Assembly: GCA_049324315.1 (NCBI GenBank)
Contig: JBMOKU010000003.1
Location: forward strand, 68,248 to 132,247
DNA from: JBMOKU01 sp049324315
Lineage (GTDB): Bacteria > Bacillota > Clostridia > Peptostreptococcales > Thermotaleaceae
Direction of reading: 5' to 3'
Length of the DNA stretch: 64,000 nt
Position 1 is the first letter of the stretch. The number at the start of each line of letters is the position of its first letter. Below are positions 51,764-59,977 of the stretch, piece by piece. The position numbers and the translations under genes are program-made. The notes under the pieces were generated by a model. That model was not told where the DNA came from. It ran no database searches and saw nothing but the letters and a program-made list of their open reading frames with translations.

Positions 51764-52222
51764 CTATTTTAGGCGTTTATTGTCCAGCAGCATTGAAATA
51801 GCTTTTTCGATCCTTGAAGCTCTCGTTTCAGCTTTCTTCGCACCGGTTATCCACTGTACATATTCTCTTTTATGTGAGTATGAAAGCTTATCAAAGAACG
51901 CTTTTGCATCGGAGTTTTGTTCTAGCAAACGCTTAAAATCCCCAGGTACCTCAATTACACGTTCTTCCTCATCCCTTTCAACTTCAACCTCCACAATATC
52001 GCCTGGATTCTTACCTATTGTCTTTCTCAACTGCTGTGTTATTCCAATCATATAACAGCCGCCCATTCTAACAATTGAGCCTCTATACGCAGCACCGTCA
52101 AAGCTGGCTTTTACCTTGACACGTTTCGCTCCGAATACCGCTTCCACATCAAACGGTATCTCTACATAAGCTCCATCTATGCTCACATGCTTTTTAATCT
52201 CTCCAGTAAATTTCTGTTTCAT
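51764..52222 (-). CDS. DUF1905/YdeI-like protein
   Basis: 152 residues. The N-terminal DUF1905 beta-barrel (about 1-90) has VEIPFDVEAVFGAKRVKVKA and YMIGITQQLRKTIGKNPGD. The C-terminal OmdA/YdeI-type helical segment has FFDKLSYSHKREYVQWITGAK. Such proteins are linked in annotation to bacteriocin tolerance, without firm biochemistry. ATG at 52222 follows GGAGG by 10 nt. It is a single gene. Confidence 0.85.
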   Translation of the reverse strand: MKQKFTGEIKKHVSIDGAYVEIPFDVEAVFGAKRVKVKASFDGAAYRGSIVRMGGCYMIGITQQLRKTIGKNPGDIVEVEVERDEEERVIEVPGDFKRLLEQNSDAKAFFDKLSYSHKREYVQWITGAKKAETRASRIEKAISMLLDNKRLK

Positions 52223-52323
52223 TTTCTCTAATCCTCCTTCTGATATCACTTTTACTTTATCCAGATAGTTAGATGATTATAAATAGTCGGCATGAAACTT
52301 CACCGCACGCTTAAAAATAATAG

Positions 52324-52572
52324 CTACTCGGGATCAGAAGACCCGTTTAGATAAAATTGACTCAAACCTGCTCTGATATTATCTGATGGTCTTGAAACAT
52401 TGACGGGCATCTTTGCACCATTCCCATCCCTCTGTTGATACGCATCTTCGATTGCTGCGCTAAGGGTTGGATTGTTTTCTAAAGATTTGTAGCTGAAAAA
52501 GATACTCCCCTTTACTTCCGTATTATTTGCATTGGGGTGAAGTTGTTTTTCAATTCTGAAACGCCATACCAA
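52324..52572 (-). CDS. Doubtful short ORF or gene remnant
   Basis: 82 residues with a polar, Asn- and Ser-rich composition, no motif I recognise and no ribosome site before the first possible start. The frame looks protein-like (IFFSYKSLENNPTLSAAIED) and may be the 3' remnant of a longer gene. Kept only as a low-confidence call. Confidence 0.3.
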   Translation of the reverse strand: MVWRFRIEKQLHPNANNTEVKGSIFFSYKSLENNPTLSAAIEDAYQQRDGNGAKMPVNVSRPSDNIRAGLSQFYLNGSSDPE

Positions 52573-52736
52573 GGACTGCGGAGTCCGTATTTTCGGTACA
52601 ATAAGCAGCCAAATGTTGTAGTTACATTTCTATATCTATTTGCGATCCCCTTCTTTTTCATTAATTTTTAATACCAATATAATAAAGCATCCTTTAGAAT
52701 TGCCTGCACATCAAGCATTTTGTTTATATAACACAT

Positions 52737-52760
52737 AAAAACCGGGAAGACCCGGTTTTT
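52737..52760. terminator. Intrinsic terminator (end of the dynamin region)
   Basis: Perfect AAAACCGGG/CCCGGTTTT stem with a GAAG-type loop, A-rich on one side and T-rich on the other. It lies 46 bases past the stop of the 32-codon ORF. Confidence 0.85.
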
Positions 52761-52805
52761 AGCCTATCGAATGCTCTCTATAAATTCTTTTCTGCTGTTT
52801 GTCAG

Positions 52806-52904
52806 TCACCAATGCTGTTTAGCCGTGATGACACCCTCCTGAAGCAGCCGATCACACAGCATAATAAAGTCATAGATTACCTCAATCAGTTTTGTTTCTT
52901 TCAT
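52806..52904 (-). CDS. Small ORF (32 aa) with strong ribosome site
   Basis: ATG at 52904 lies 7 nt after GGAGG. The peptide runs through LIEVIYDFIMLCDRLLQEGV and ends ITAKQHW, an amphipathic helix with a short tail that recalls SHOCT-like ends, but it is too short to classify. A terminator follows. It lies 150 bp downstream of the metallopeptidase gene and could be the last gene of the dynamin unit or independent. Confidence 0.5.
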   Translation of the reverse strand: MKETKLIEVIYDFIMLCDRLLQEGVITAKQHW

Positions 52905-53054
52905 GTCTTTGCCTCCAATGTCTTGTATAATGATTACGTATAGATACCATAGAGAGAATTACGTAAAAGTATAGAAATTTGTGTACTCCCAGAAAATAAT
53001 TCGTGTAATATTTTCTCTCTTCAGATGCTTAATATTGGTGTATAGCTTCATTCT

Positions 53055-53723
53055 TCAATAATCTGAGTAAGGCAGTATTACATCATGTAATAGCATTTCT
53101 TTTAAGGTTGTTGTATTGGGAACTATAAAATCAGCAAAGGTATGATTCAAGCAGTTAGAGGCCCATTCATATCCTTTAGTGAATGCTTCTATTCTGAGAT
53201 CTCCGTTGGGATGTGATTCACTTGGTTCATTAGCTGATTCGCTATAAAAATCGCACATGGAATCTGGGGATAAATCTGCTAAACCAGAAGATATGCCTGC
53301 AATATAATCGGCACACAATTCCTGCTGCCAATCTGACAACTGGTTATCTGAAGCATAAAATATCTGATTGACCATTTGGTGTCCCATCTCATGGGAGATG
53401 GCTCCAACAATTGCATCGGCACCATACTGCTTGCCTAAGTCATAAACAAAATCTGTATTATACAAAAGATTGTTATCAACTATCTCACTACCATGATACC
53501 AGGTTTCCATGGCCATGTTATCAAAGTATTGTCCATCCTGTATTAATGTCTCGTAGACATCAGGGCATATTTTCCCAAATGTCTCCATAATATTATGAGA
53601 TATATCGCCCATTAGCTCAGGCGTGATCTCTCCATAACTTACACCATCGGCCAATTGTTGATAGACATCGCTATGAATAAATTCTCCATGGGTTAGCCCT
53701 GTGAAATTAACGGCAAAATCCAT
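53055..53723 (-). CDS. HEMGH zinc metallopeptidase-like protein
   Basis: 222 residues with no signal peptide or membrane helix. HEMGH (His111, Glu112, His115) is followed by QELCADYIAG, giving E135xxxD139 as third ligand and support residue, and by SHPNGDLRIEAF, an arrangement like M48-type gluzincins. The acidic, soluble protein is probably a cytoplasmic zinc protease or a relative. GGAGG lies 7 nt before the ATG. It lies 51 bp downstream of a small gene in the dynamin operon and is probably part of it. Its target is unknown. Confidence 0.75.
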   Translation of the reverse strand: MDFAVNFTGLTHGEFIHSDVYQQLADGVSYGEITPELMGDISHNIMETFGKICPDVYETLIQDGQYFDNMAMETWYHGSEIVDNNLLYNTDFVYDLGKQYGADAIVGAISHEMGHQMVNQIFYASDNQLSDWQQELCADYIAGISSGLADLSPDSMCDFYSESANEPSESHPNGDLRIEAFTKGYEWASNCLNHTFADFIVPNTTTLKEMLLHDVILPYSDY

Positions 53724-53774
53724 AATTGACCCTCCTTCATTATTCTTTAAGAAGCTTGATGGTACTCATATAAG

Positions 53775-54212
53775 CTAAACTTTTTCATTTTCTAGATATG
53801 CTAGAATATTATTAATGGTATGTTCCGATCTTACCTTGCTTTCACTTTCCAAGTGCATCAATAGATTATTGAGTAATCCCGTATATTTATATTGCAACTG
53901 CCTTGTCGCATTTTCTTTCCCACTTTTGATTTCCTGTTGTATAATGTAATCCATAAACTTGGATATACTTGTGCTCTCCCCTTCATGAATGGGAATAGAT
54001 AATTGGAACTTGATTTTTCTGATCATATCTTCTTCTGTGATAATCTTCTTATTAGGGTGAGTATTTGCTTGTGGTTGCGTAGTGCTTACCGGTGAGATAT
54101 GGGAGTTGTCTCCTTCAATAATATCTGCCAATTTGCGTACCGGCATTGCAAGTTTTTTTCGTAATTTAGTAAGACTATCATCATTTTTTAAGTTTTTATT
54201 CTTATGATACAT
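53775..54212 (-). CDS. Hypothetical protein of the dynamin operon (145 aa)
   Basis: A basic N-terminus (about 1-35), a polar Thr/Gln/Pro linker (about 36-55), then a helical acidic C-terminal half (about 60-145) with heptad-like spacing. No known motif. A GGGGGTG site precedes the ATG. It lies 13 bp after the preceding small gene, so it is in the same transcript. It might be an adaptor between the GTPases and another part, which is speculation. Confidence 0.6.
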   Translation of the reverse strand: MYHKNKNLKNDDSLTKLRKKLAMPVRKLADIIEGDNSHISPVSTTQPQANTHPNKKIITEEDMIRKIKFQLSIPIHEGESTSISKFMDYIIQQEIKSGKENATRQLQYKYTGLLNNLLMHLESESKVRSEHTINNILAYLENEKV

Positions 54213-54225
54213 CTAGAAACACCCC

Positions 54226-54510
54226 CTAATCCGAATAATTCTCCAAATAATTAATCAATTGCCTAAGTTGATCTTGAGCCTCAGCAAAGTGTCCCTGCTT
54301 TACTTGGTCTTCAATGATACTAAGTTTTTCTTTCATCTTATTTCGAATTGTGGCCAAGGTTTCTCCTTTACCCATTTGCTTTGATTGTTCAATAATGGCA
54401 TCTAAAGTCTCATGCCAGCTGTGATTGTTTTCAATATTTTTCATGTGGTAATGATTCATAACTTTGATTAATTCCTTATGAATTAATGTGTCGATATTTG
54501 TCTTATTCAA
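54226..54510 (-). CDS. Small helical protein coupled to dynamin-like GTPase B (94 aa)
   Basis: Nearly all helix, with HxxH-type His pairs early (NHYHMKN) and an amphipathic C-terminus (QDQLRQLINYLENYSD). The TTG start overlaps the GTPase stop (TTGA), so translation is coupled. Family not recognised. Size and coupling suggest a partner subunit of the GTPase. Confidence 0.6.
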   Translation of the reverse strand: MNKTNIDTLIHKELIKVMNHYHMKNIENNHSWHETLDAIIEQSKQMGKGETLATIRNKMKEKLSIIEDQVKQGHFAEAQDQLRQLINYLENYSD

Positions 54511-56638
54511 AGGTTAACACCACACTTTCTATGGCATCCATATCATTACGCATCATATTCAATACATTTTGAATTGCCGGTATTTTTTCTTCAACTTTTT
54601 CCAATTCTTCCCCAATATTTTTTTGAATATCCATACTCAAGACATCAAATAATTTACGAAGCTTCTCTTCTAATATAGATTCCATGAGCTTAATAATATC
54701 ATCAAACAATTTCATGGATATGGAGCTTGACAATCTATCAATTCTGGAGTATATATCTTCAGCAAAATTGTCTATGACTGCTTTACAATCTGATTTAACT
54801 TCTGAATTATTTTCTTCCTTTTTATTTTTCTTCTTTTTTCTCCAGGGGTTCTTGGTATTGATACTATATGATAAATCTTTGATTTGTTCATAATATTCAT
54901 CTTTTAGATTGTTTATTTCTTGTCCACTCAATGCTCTTTGAATACTATCTCCTATACCTATACTCAGCTGCTTTCGAAATTCTATCCGTATGTTATCCCT
55001 GAGACTTTGTAGTGTATTCGTAACTATTTCATTCGTTCGCGTTGATAGACTTTTGAATTTAACTTCATCCAAATACTCTGTTAAATAACCTGACATCTGA
55101 TTATAGAGATTTCCATTGGATATTTCAAAATGGTCATCCTTACTAATGGTAAATAACTGAAATAAATTCGTACCTAATATCTCAAAGGCATTCCGTATGT
55201 CCCGAGGCATTGTAGACTGGTCTATCATGTTTTTTGCTGCCATCATATATCCATCGATGATATCCCTAAGCCCCTTACACTTCTTTTCAATACATCTTTC
55301 TTTAGCATCAATGCCTACTTTCTTAAATGCCATCTTATACTTTTCTCCATATAATTGAACATCACTTTTAATCTGGTCCATATCCTCTGGATGTTCTAAT
55401 GCCAGCTCCAAAGTAGATTGCCTAAATTTTAGTTCTACTATGTCCTTATTATATAGATCTCTGATTGAGGATAAGCATTGTAAAACCGCCGCTTTTTTTG
55501 AATGAAATAGAATCGCTTCCTTTTTCTTTTCCAGATCCACTAATCTTTGTTTGATAACAAGAATGCCGCTGATCTGATATGGATCATCCTTTGAAAAGTC
55601 AATGCCTAATTCATCCTCATATCTGTTTCTATAGAAAAACATGTTATCTTCCTCATCTTCTGGTAAGGAATACTGGTGATCCATCGTGTACTTAATCTTA
55701 GCAATCAAAGGACTGGCAGGATATACGGAGGGCATATAAGAAGATATATTCAATTCTTTTCCGTCATTCATTTCCTTCAACTTATGCTCCAACCGATTGA
55801 CAAATCCACTTTTTAGCTCCAAGAATTCTTTTGATTGCTCTACATCTACACCCTCCATACTATGTTCTGGCAGTATTTCATCGAATCGTGAGGCCAATAC
55901 AATGATATAATCAACCCCTAAATCCTTAAGAAACAAGTAATATTTTATATCTTCTTCATCCATGAATTGTGATGCTGCACTAAGATAAATCACCACATCT
56001 ACTTCACGAATTTTATCATTGGTGATTTTTTCTCTGGATATTACTGGGTCACCCAATCCCGGAGTATCAATGATCTCCACATTTTTTAATATATCCTCAT
56101 TACAATAAAGATTAATAGACTTCACGAAGGGGGTGTATTTGCCTCCTGCATCGGAGTATTCTTTTAACTCCTCTGAAGAAATGCGCTTTTTGGTTCCTAA
56201 TATATGATCCGCAGTCCCTTGTTTATCAATATCTTCTATAAGGTCATACGCATATTTATAGATTCTTTCTTCATCATTCTTATATATATCCGCAAGTTTT
56301 CGTAATTCATGCTCATCATCTCTGCTGAGAAAAACGACTTCTGCATACTGCTGCTCCGAATAATTCAAGATGGTCAACCTAGCCGTAGACGGCGTTTCAG
56401 AGGAATTAACTATTCCACGTCCTTCAAAAAACAAATTATCAACCAACATGGATTTACCAGTATTCATTCTACCTGCGATAGCTATCTTGAGGCGTCTTTC
56501 TTCAGATAATTTCTTTTTAGCCTCTTCGATTTGAGCAATGATGCGGTTATTATCCTGATAATTTTGTTGATGGTCAGCAAACCAATTTTGCAAATAATTT
56601 CTGGCTTTTTCAAGATCTTCATTAAATCGATTTTCCAT
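54503..56638 (-). CDS. Dynamin-like GTPase B
   Basis: 711 residues. A short N-terminal helix pair leads to the G domain: G1 GRMNTGKS (56-63), G2 Thr near 85 (ETPSTARLT), G3 DTPGLG (191-196). The G4 position reads ASRFDE (250-254) instead of [NT]KxD, so base recognition is unusual. A long helical stalk follows (about 380-711), with a Lys-rich patch KNPWRKKKKNKKEE near 595-610 that could contact membrane lipid. Bacterial dynamin-like proteins work in pairs to bend, fuse or protect membranes. It lies 2 bp downstream of GTPase A. No membrane helix is seen. Confidence 0.82.
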   Translation of the reverse strand: MENRFNEDLEKARNYLQNWFADHQQNYQDNNRIIAQIEEAKKKLSEERRLKIAIAGRMNTGKSMLVDNLFFEGRGIVNSSETPSTARLTILNYSEQQYAEVVFLSRDDEHELRKLADIYKNDEERIYKYAYDLIEDIDKQGTADHILGTKKRISSEELKEYSDAGGKYTPFVKSINLYCNEDILKNVEIIDTPGLGDPVISREKITNDKIREVDVVIYLSAASQFMDEEDIKYYLFLKDLGVDYIIVLASRFDEILPEHSMEGVDVEQSKEFLELKSGFVNRLEHKLKEMNDGKELNISSYMPSVYPASPLIAKIKYTMDHQYSLPEDEEDNMFFYRNRYEDELGIDFSKDDPYQISGILVIKQRLVDLEKKKEAILFHSKKAAVLQCLSSIRDLYNKDIVELKFRQSTLELALEHPEDMDQIKSDVQLYGEKYKMAFKKVGIDAKERCIEKKCKGLRDIIDGYMMAAKNMIDQSTMPRDIRNAFEILGTNLFQLFTISKDDHFEISNGNLYNQMSGYLTEYLDEVKFKSLSTRTNEIVTNTLQSLRDNIRIEFRKQLSIGIGDSIQRALSGQEINNLKDEYYEQIKDLSYSINTKNPWRKKKKNKKEENNSEVKSDCKAVIDNFAEDIYSRIDRLSSSISMKLFDDIIKLMESILEEKLRKLFDVLSMDIQKNIGEELEKVEEKIPAIQNVLNMMRNDMDAIESVVLTFE

Positions 56639-56640
56639 AG

Positions 56641-58338
56641 CTATTCACTCCACTCCTTATGATTCTGCTTAGACAATTCAATCAGGCTTACATAGCACCC
56701 CTTGAATTCATTCCAATATTTACCTACCTTCTCTTGCATCTTTGATAATTCTTCTATTAGCATAATGGAAGTTCGTAAGGATTGCTGATGGATATGATCC
56801 AAATTGTCCTTAATGGTATTATAATTTTTTTGTACTTGATGAATATATTTCTGCTCCCGATCAAATGAATCGGAAGACACGGTTTTTAGGTTGGCTGTTA
56901 CGATACATGCCACTTCCCATAAATATTGCAAGGTACTCAAATGTCCCAATTGAATAAAAGACCAATTAAACAGACTGCTGTACACCTCAGTTTCCTTGTT
57001 AAAATAACTATCAATAACAGGGGATATGGATTTAACGAAACTGCCTGTATTAAATTCTGGATTGGAAAAGAACCCACCCTTACTTAGGTAGTTTTGATCT
57101 GATACATAGATTTGCTTCTCGATGGCTTCCCATCTATCAAAAAATGATTTTGTTAATTCTTGTTGTCCTTCAAAGGCTTCAAAAATTGCATTCACTTCTT
57201 TTGCCAATGCTCTCAAATGATCATCTGCCTCATCAAATCGATTATACATATACCCAGTGTAACTTCTAATCTCCTCTAGATCATCTTCTATTTTCATTGG
57301 CTTGTTAATAAACTCATCAATAATATTTTGACTTTCTAAAAGTTCGTTATAAAACTTCTGATCGAATTTTTCAAGCTTCTCCGGTGTAATAGAGTACATA
57401 ATAAAGTTTTCATAAGGAATCGAATGCTCGGATAAATCATTCTTAATCTTGTCGTAGATATTTCTTGATTTTTTTGGAGGAACACTATCCACTTTCGTCA
57501 AAACGATCAGAATAGGAATGCTATATTGAGTGATCTTCTGTAAACATTCAATATCTTGGTCGGTTAATGAACCTTGATTCTGAGGAATCAAATATACAAT
57601 CCCATCGCACCCAGCCACGTCATTATAGGCCTTCTCGTTATCCGATTCATCATTAGAAATACCTGGTAAGTCAATATATACCACATTAGGATTATTCACC
57701 TTTTTGCAAAAGCAATAGATTCTGTTAATAACAGATGCCCATGGAAATCCGCACGGATGTTCCGAATGTTTTATTTTTTCCAGAACACTCATATCATTTA
57801 CTTCTGATACTCGCCCTTTCATATTCTCAAATATTAACTTATCCGTTTTAGAATAAGTAATATACGTAGGTACAGCTGTACTTGGCTTATTGTCCACAGG
57901 TAGTTTAAACTCAGCAGACAATATTCGGTTAAGCATAGAAGACTTACCTGAGTTAAAATGTCCAAAAAATCCTACGGCATGCTTTCCCATTGTAATAGAG
58001 CGTAATTGTGCACGCTTTATGATTTTTACAAAAGCATTTTCCATATCCACAAATAATTTATTAAATGCTTGTTGGTGTTGTTCATCATCACTGTCAAAGA
58101 TAATATTGGAAAGATAATACATACCATAAAAAAGTCTCTTTAAATCCTCACTATCTTTCTTAAATTCATTGAGTTTATCTGCTGGTATATTATGTATCCT
58201 ACTGCTAGTGGCTATTAGCCTTAAAAATTTTTCTTTAAAATCAAACAACGCTTGTCTTTCATTCTCTGAAAGACTACACATTTTGATATTATTCGACACT
58301 TGACAATCTGCTTCTAGATGACAACAAAGTCCCATCAT
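56641..58338 (-). CDS. Dynamin-like GTPase A
   Basis: 565 residues. N-terminal helical region (about 22-115), then a full G domain: G1 GHFNSGKS (126-133), G2 KPSTAVPT (151-158), G3 DLPG (223-226), G4 LTKVDS (280-285). The C-terminal half is helical. Four Cys lie in the first 21 residues (CCHLEADC..C), which may be a small metal site. The GHFNSGKSS loop is the form seen in bacterial dynamin-like proteins. The start follows GGGGGG closely. It is preceded by the coiled-coil gene (7 bp gap) and followed by GTPase B (2 bp gap). Confidence 0.82.
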   Translation of the reverse strand: MMGLCCHLEADCQVSNNIKMCSLSENERQALFDFKEKFLRLIATSSRIHNIPADKLNEFKKDSEDLKRLFYGMYYLSNIIFDSDDEQHQQAFNKLFVDMENAFVKIIKRAQLRSITMGKHAVGFFGHFNSGKSSMLNRILSAEFKLPVDNKPSTAVPTYITYSKTDKLIFENMKGRVSEVNDMSVLEKIKHSEHPCGFPWASVINRIYCFCKKVNNPNVVYIDLPGISNDESDNEKAYNDVAGCDGIVYLIPQNQGSLTDQDIECLQKITQYSIPILIVLTKVDSVPPKKSRNIYDKIKNDLSEHSIPYENFIMYSITPEKLEKFDQKFYNELLESQNIIDEFINKPMKIEDDLEEIRSYTGYMYNRFDEADDHLRALAKEVNAIFEAFEGQQELTKSFFDRWEAIEKQIYVSDQNYLSKGGFFSNPEFNTGSFVKSISPVIDSYFNKETEVYSSLFNWSFIQLGHLSTLQYLWEVACIVTANLKTVSSDSFDREQKYIHQVQKNYNTIKDNLDHIHQQSLRTSIMLIEELSKMQEKVGKYWNEFKGCYVSLIELSKQNHKEWSE

Positions 58339-58345
58339 ATCCCCC

Positions 58346-59680
58346 CTACTGAATCCATGCTAATGCTCGGTTAATTGTATTAATAGAATCTCGAGCATTG
58401 CTATAGCCTTCCTCCTTTAGTAAACTGTACACTTCTCTTAATTGATTCAAATATTCAGTATCTTCTTTTTTTGCCATTCTCATCACTTCAGTTAACAAGG
58501 TTTTTTCTTGGTCATTATATGGAACAATTCCTCTGATTTCCAGCCATTTCTTCATGGCGTTTATGATACAATCCAGCTTATTTTGATAATCATCCACCAA
58601 CTTGATAGTATTTTCTATATATTTTATGGATAAGTCAGGAATACTGTATGATTTTAGACTGCTTAATCGCTGACTTTGGTTGCCAACCTTCACTTCTTGA
58701 TCGCCAATGGCATAATCATATAACTCTATATATCGCTGCTTATAATACGTTCGTAATATATTCCAATGTTCATTATGGTTTTTGCTACTCATTATGATTT
58801 GCGGTAAAATGGGCATCTGATTATATTCTATGAGATGCAATATATCTGCTACCCAACCCACCAGATAATTAAAATAAATCTGTATTTCTTCAATATATTG
58901 ACGATAATAATCTTCATCTATGGTGTTTCCCTTGACCTTTTTCTCAAATGGTATCTCAAAAAGTGTATCTTGATAGTATGTATCCACCCCTAACCCCCAC
59001 ATGGAAATATCTAAGTTCAGACTGTTATTGATTACTTTTGGAGTGATAATCAGGGTTGGTAAGTATTTTAAGGCATAATGGATCATAGAATTAACAGCTA
59101 CTCCACTATCAACATTTTCTTTCCATCCACTACTATAGAATAAAACGGGATGTTGACTAGTAACTGAGTAGTATGTATTTAAAAACATATACAATCCATG
59201 CTCGATGCTATCTAATAATCGATTAAATATCTTGCTATCGTTATTCCTGCTTTTTGCTAAGATGACTCTTAATGCTACTCGATTATTATTCTCTAATATG
59301 GATTCTTCTCTCAGAATAAAAGGTGGAATATATAAGGGCCAATTCGCCATAAAATGAGTATATTCTATGGTTTCTTTTTGATTATGAAAGGCAATGCTCT
59401 GCTCTTCAAGTCTTAAAGTGTGATTTAATTCACATATTTCGCGTTGTAAAGCAGCTGTTTTCTCAAAATTTTCCCGCTGGAAGTTTTGACGGTTTCTTTC
59501 CATTTGTTCTTGAAATCTCTGATTCTTCATTGCCATCTCATCTTGAAATTTTTGATTTTCTTTGCTTAAATAACGGGCATTCAAAGCATTAATAATTCCT
59601 GAACCCATCCAAACAAGAGGCATTAACCCTTTGGATCCTTGTGCCCCAGCTGCAAATAAAGATCCCAAACCTAACGACAT
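58346..59680 (-). CDS. Coiled-coil protein with hydrophobic N-terminus, first gene of dynamin operon
   Basis: 444 residues. Residues 1-35 are Gly/Ala/Leu-rich (GLGSLFAAGAQGSKGLMPLV), possibly a membrane-inserting or amphipathic segment. Residues about 38-100 form a Gln/Asn/Arg-rich coiled coil. The remaining 340 residues are a soluble domain with many aromatic residues and no motif I know. AAGGAG lies 9 nt before the ATG. As first gene, close to the two GTPases, it is a candidate membrane anchor or sensor for them. Family unknown. Confidence 0.65.
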   Translation of the reverse strand: MSLGLGSLFAAGAQGSKGLMPLVWMGSGIINALNARYLSKENQKFQDEMAMKNQRFQEQMERNRQNFQRENFEKTAALQREICELNHTLRLEEQSIAFHNQKETIEYTHFMANWPLYIPPFILREESILENNNRVALRVILAKSRNNDSKIFNRLLDSIEHGLYMFLNTYYSVTSQHPVLFYSSGWKENVDSGVAVNSMIHYALKYLPTLIITPKVINNSLNLDISMWGLGVDTYYQDTLFEIPFEKKVKGNTIDEDYYRQYIEEIQIYFNYLVGWVADILHLIEYNQMPILPQIIMSSKNHNEHWNILRTYYKQRYIELYDYAIGDQEVKVGNQSQRLSSLKSYSIPDLSIKYIENTIKLVDDYQNKLDCIINAMKKWLEIRGIVPYNDQEKTLLTEVMRMAKKEDTEYLNQLREVYSLLKEEGYSNARDSINTINRALAWIQ

Positions 59681-59911
59681 GACAACACTCCTTTCAGTTT
59701 AAAACGAATGACTGATATTAAACATCGCTCAGTATAACTAAAGTTTTATAATAATTAATGCTTCGCAAGTTAATATTATTACAGATTTCGATTATCTCAG
59801 CTAATATTTCTTCTGCATTATAAATAATCAACCACAATATAGAGGTTATTTTTTTCTACTCAAAGCTAAAGATTTTTGCCACCCAGTAGAACCGTGAGTT
59901 TTCGTTACACA

Positions 59912-59960
59912 ATAAAAGCCAGGTACGTTTATTTATTATGTCTAATCAACGTACCTGGCT
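59912..59960 (-). terminator. Terminator of the DUF4353 lipoprotein gene
   Basis: Perfect 13-bp stem AGCCAGGTACGTT/AACGTACCTGGCT with an 18-nt loop, then TTTT on the minus strand. Confidence 0.85.
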
Positions 59961-59977
59961 CATTTCACTATATCCCT

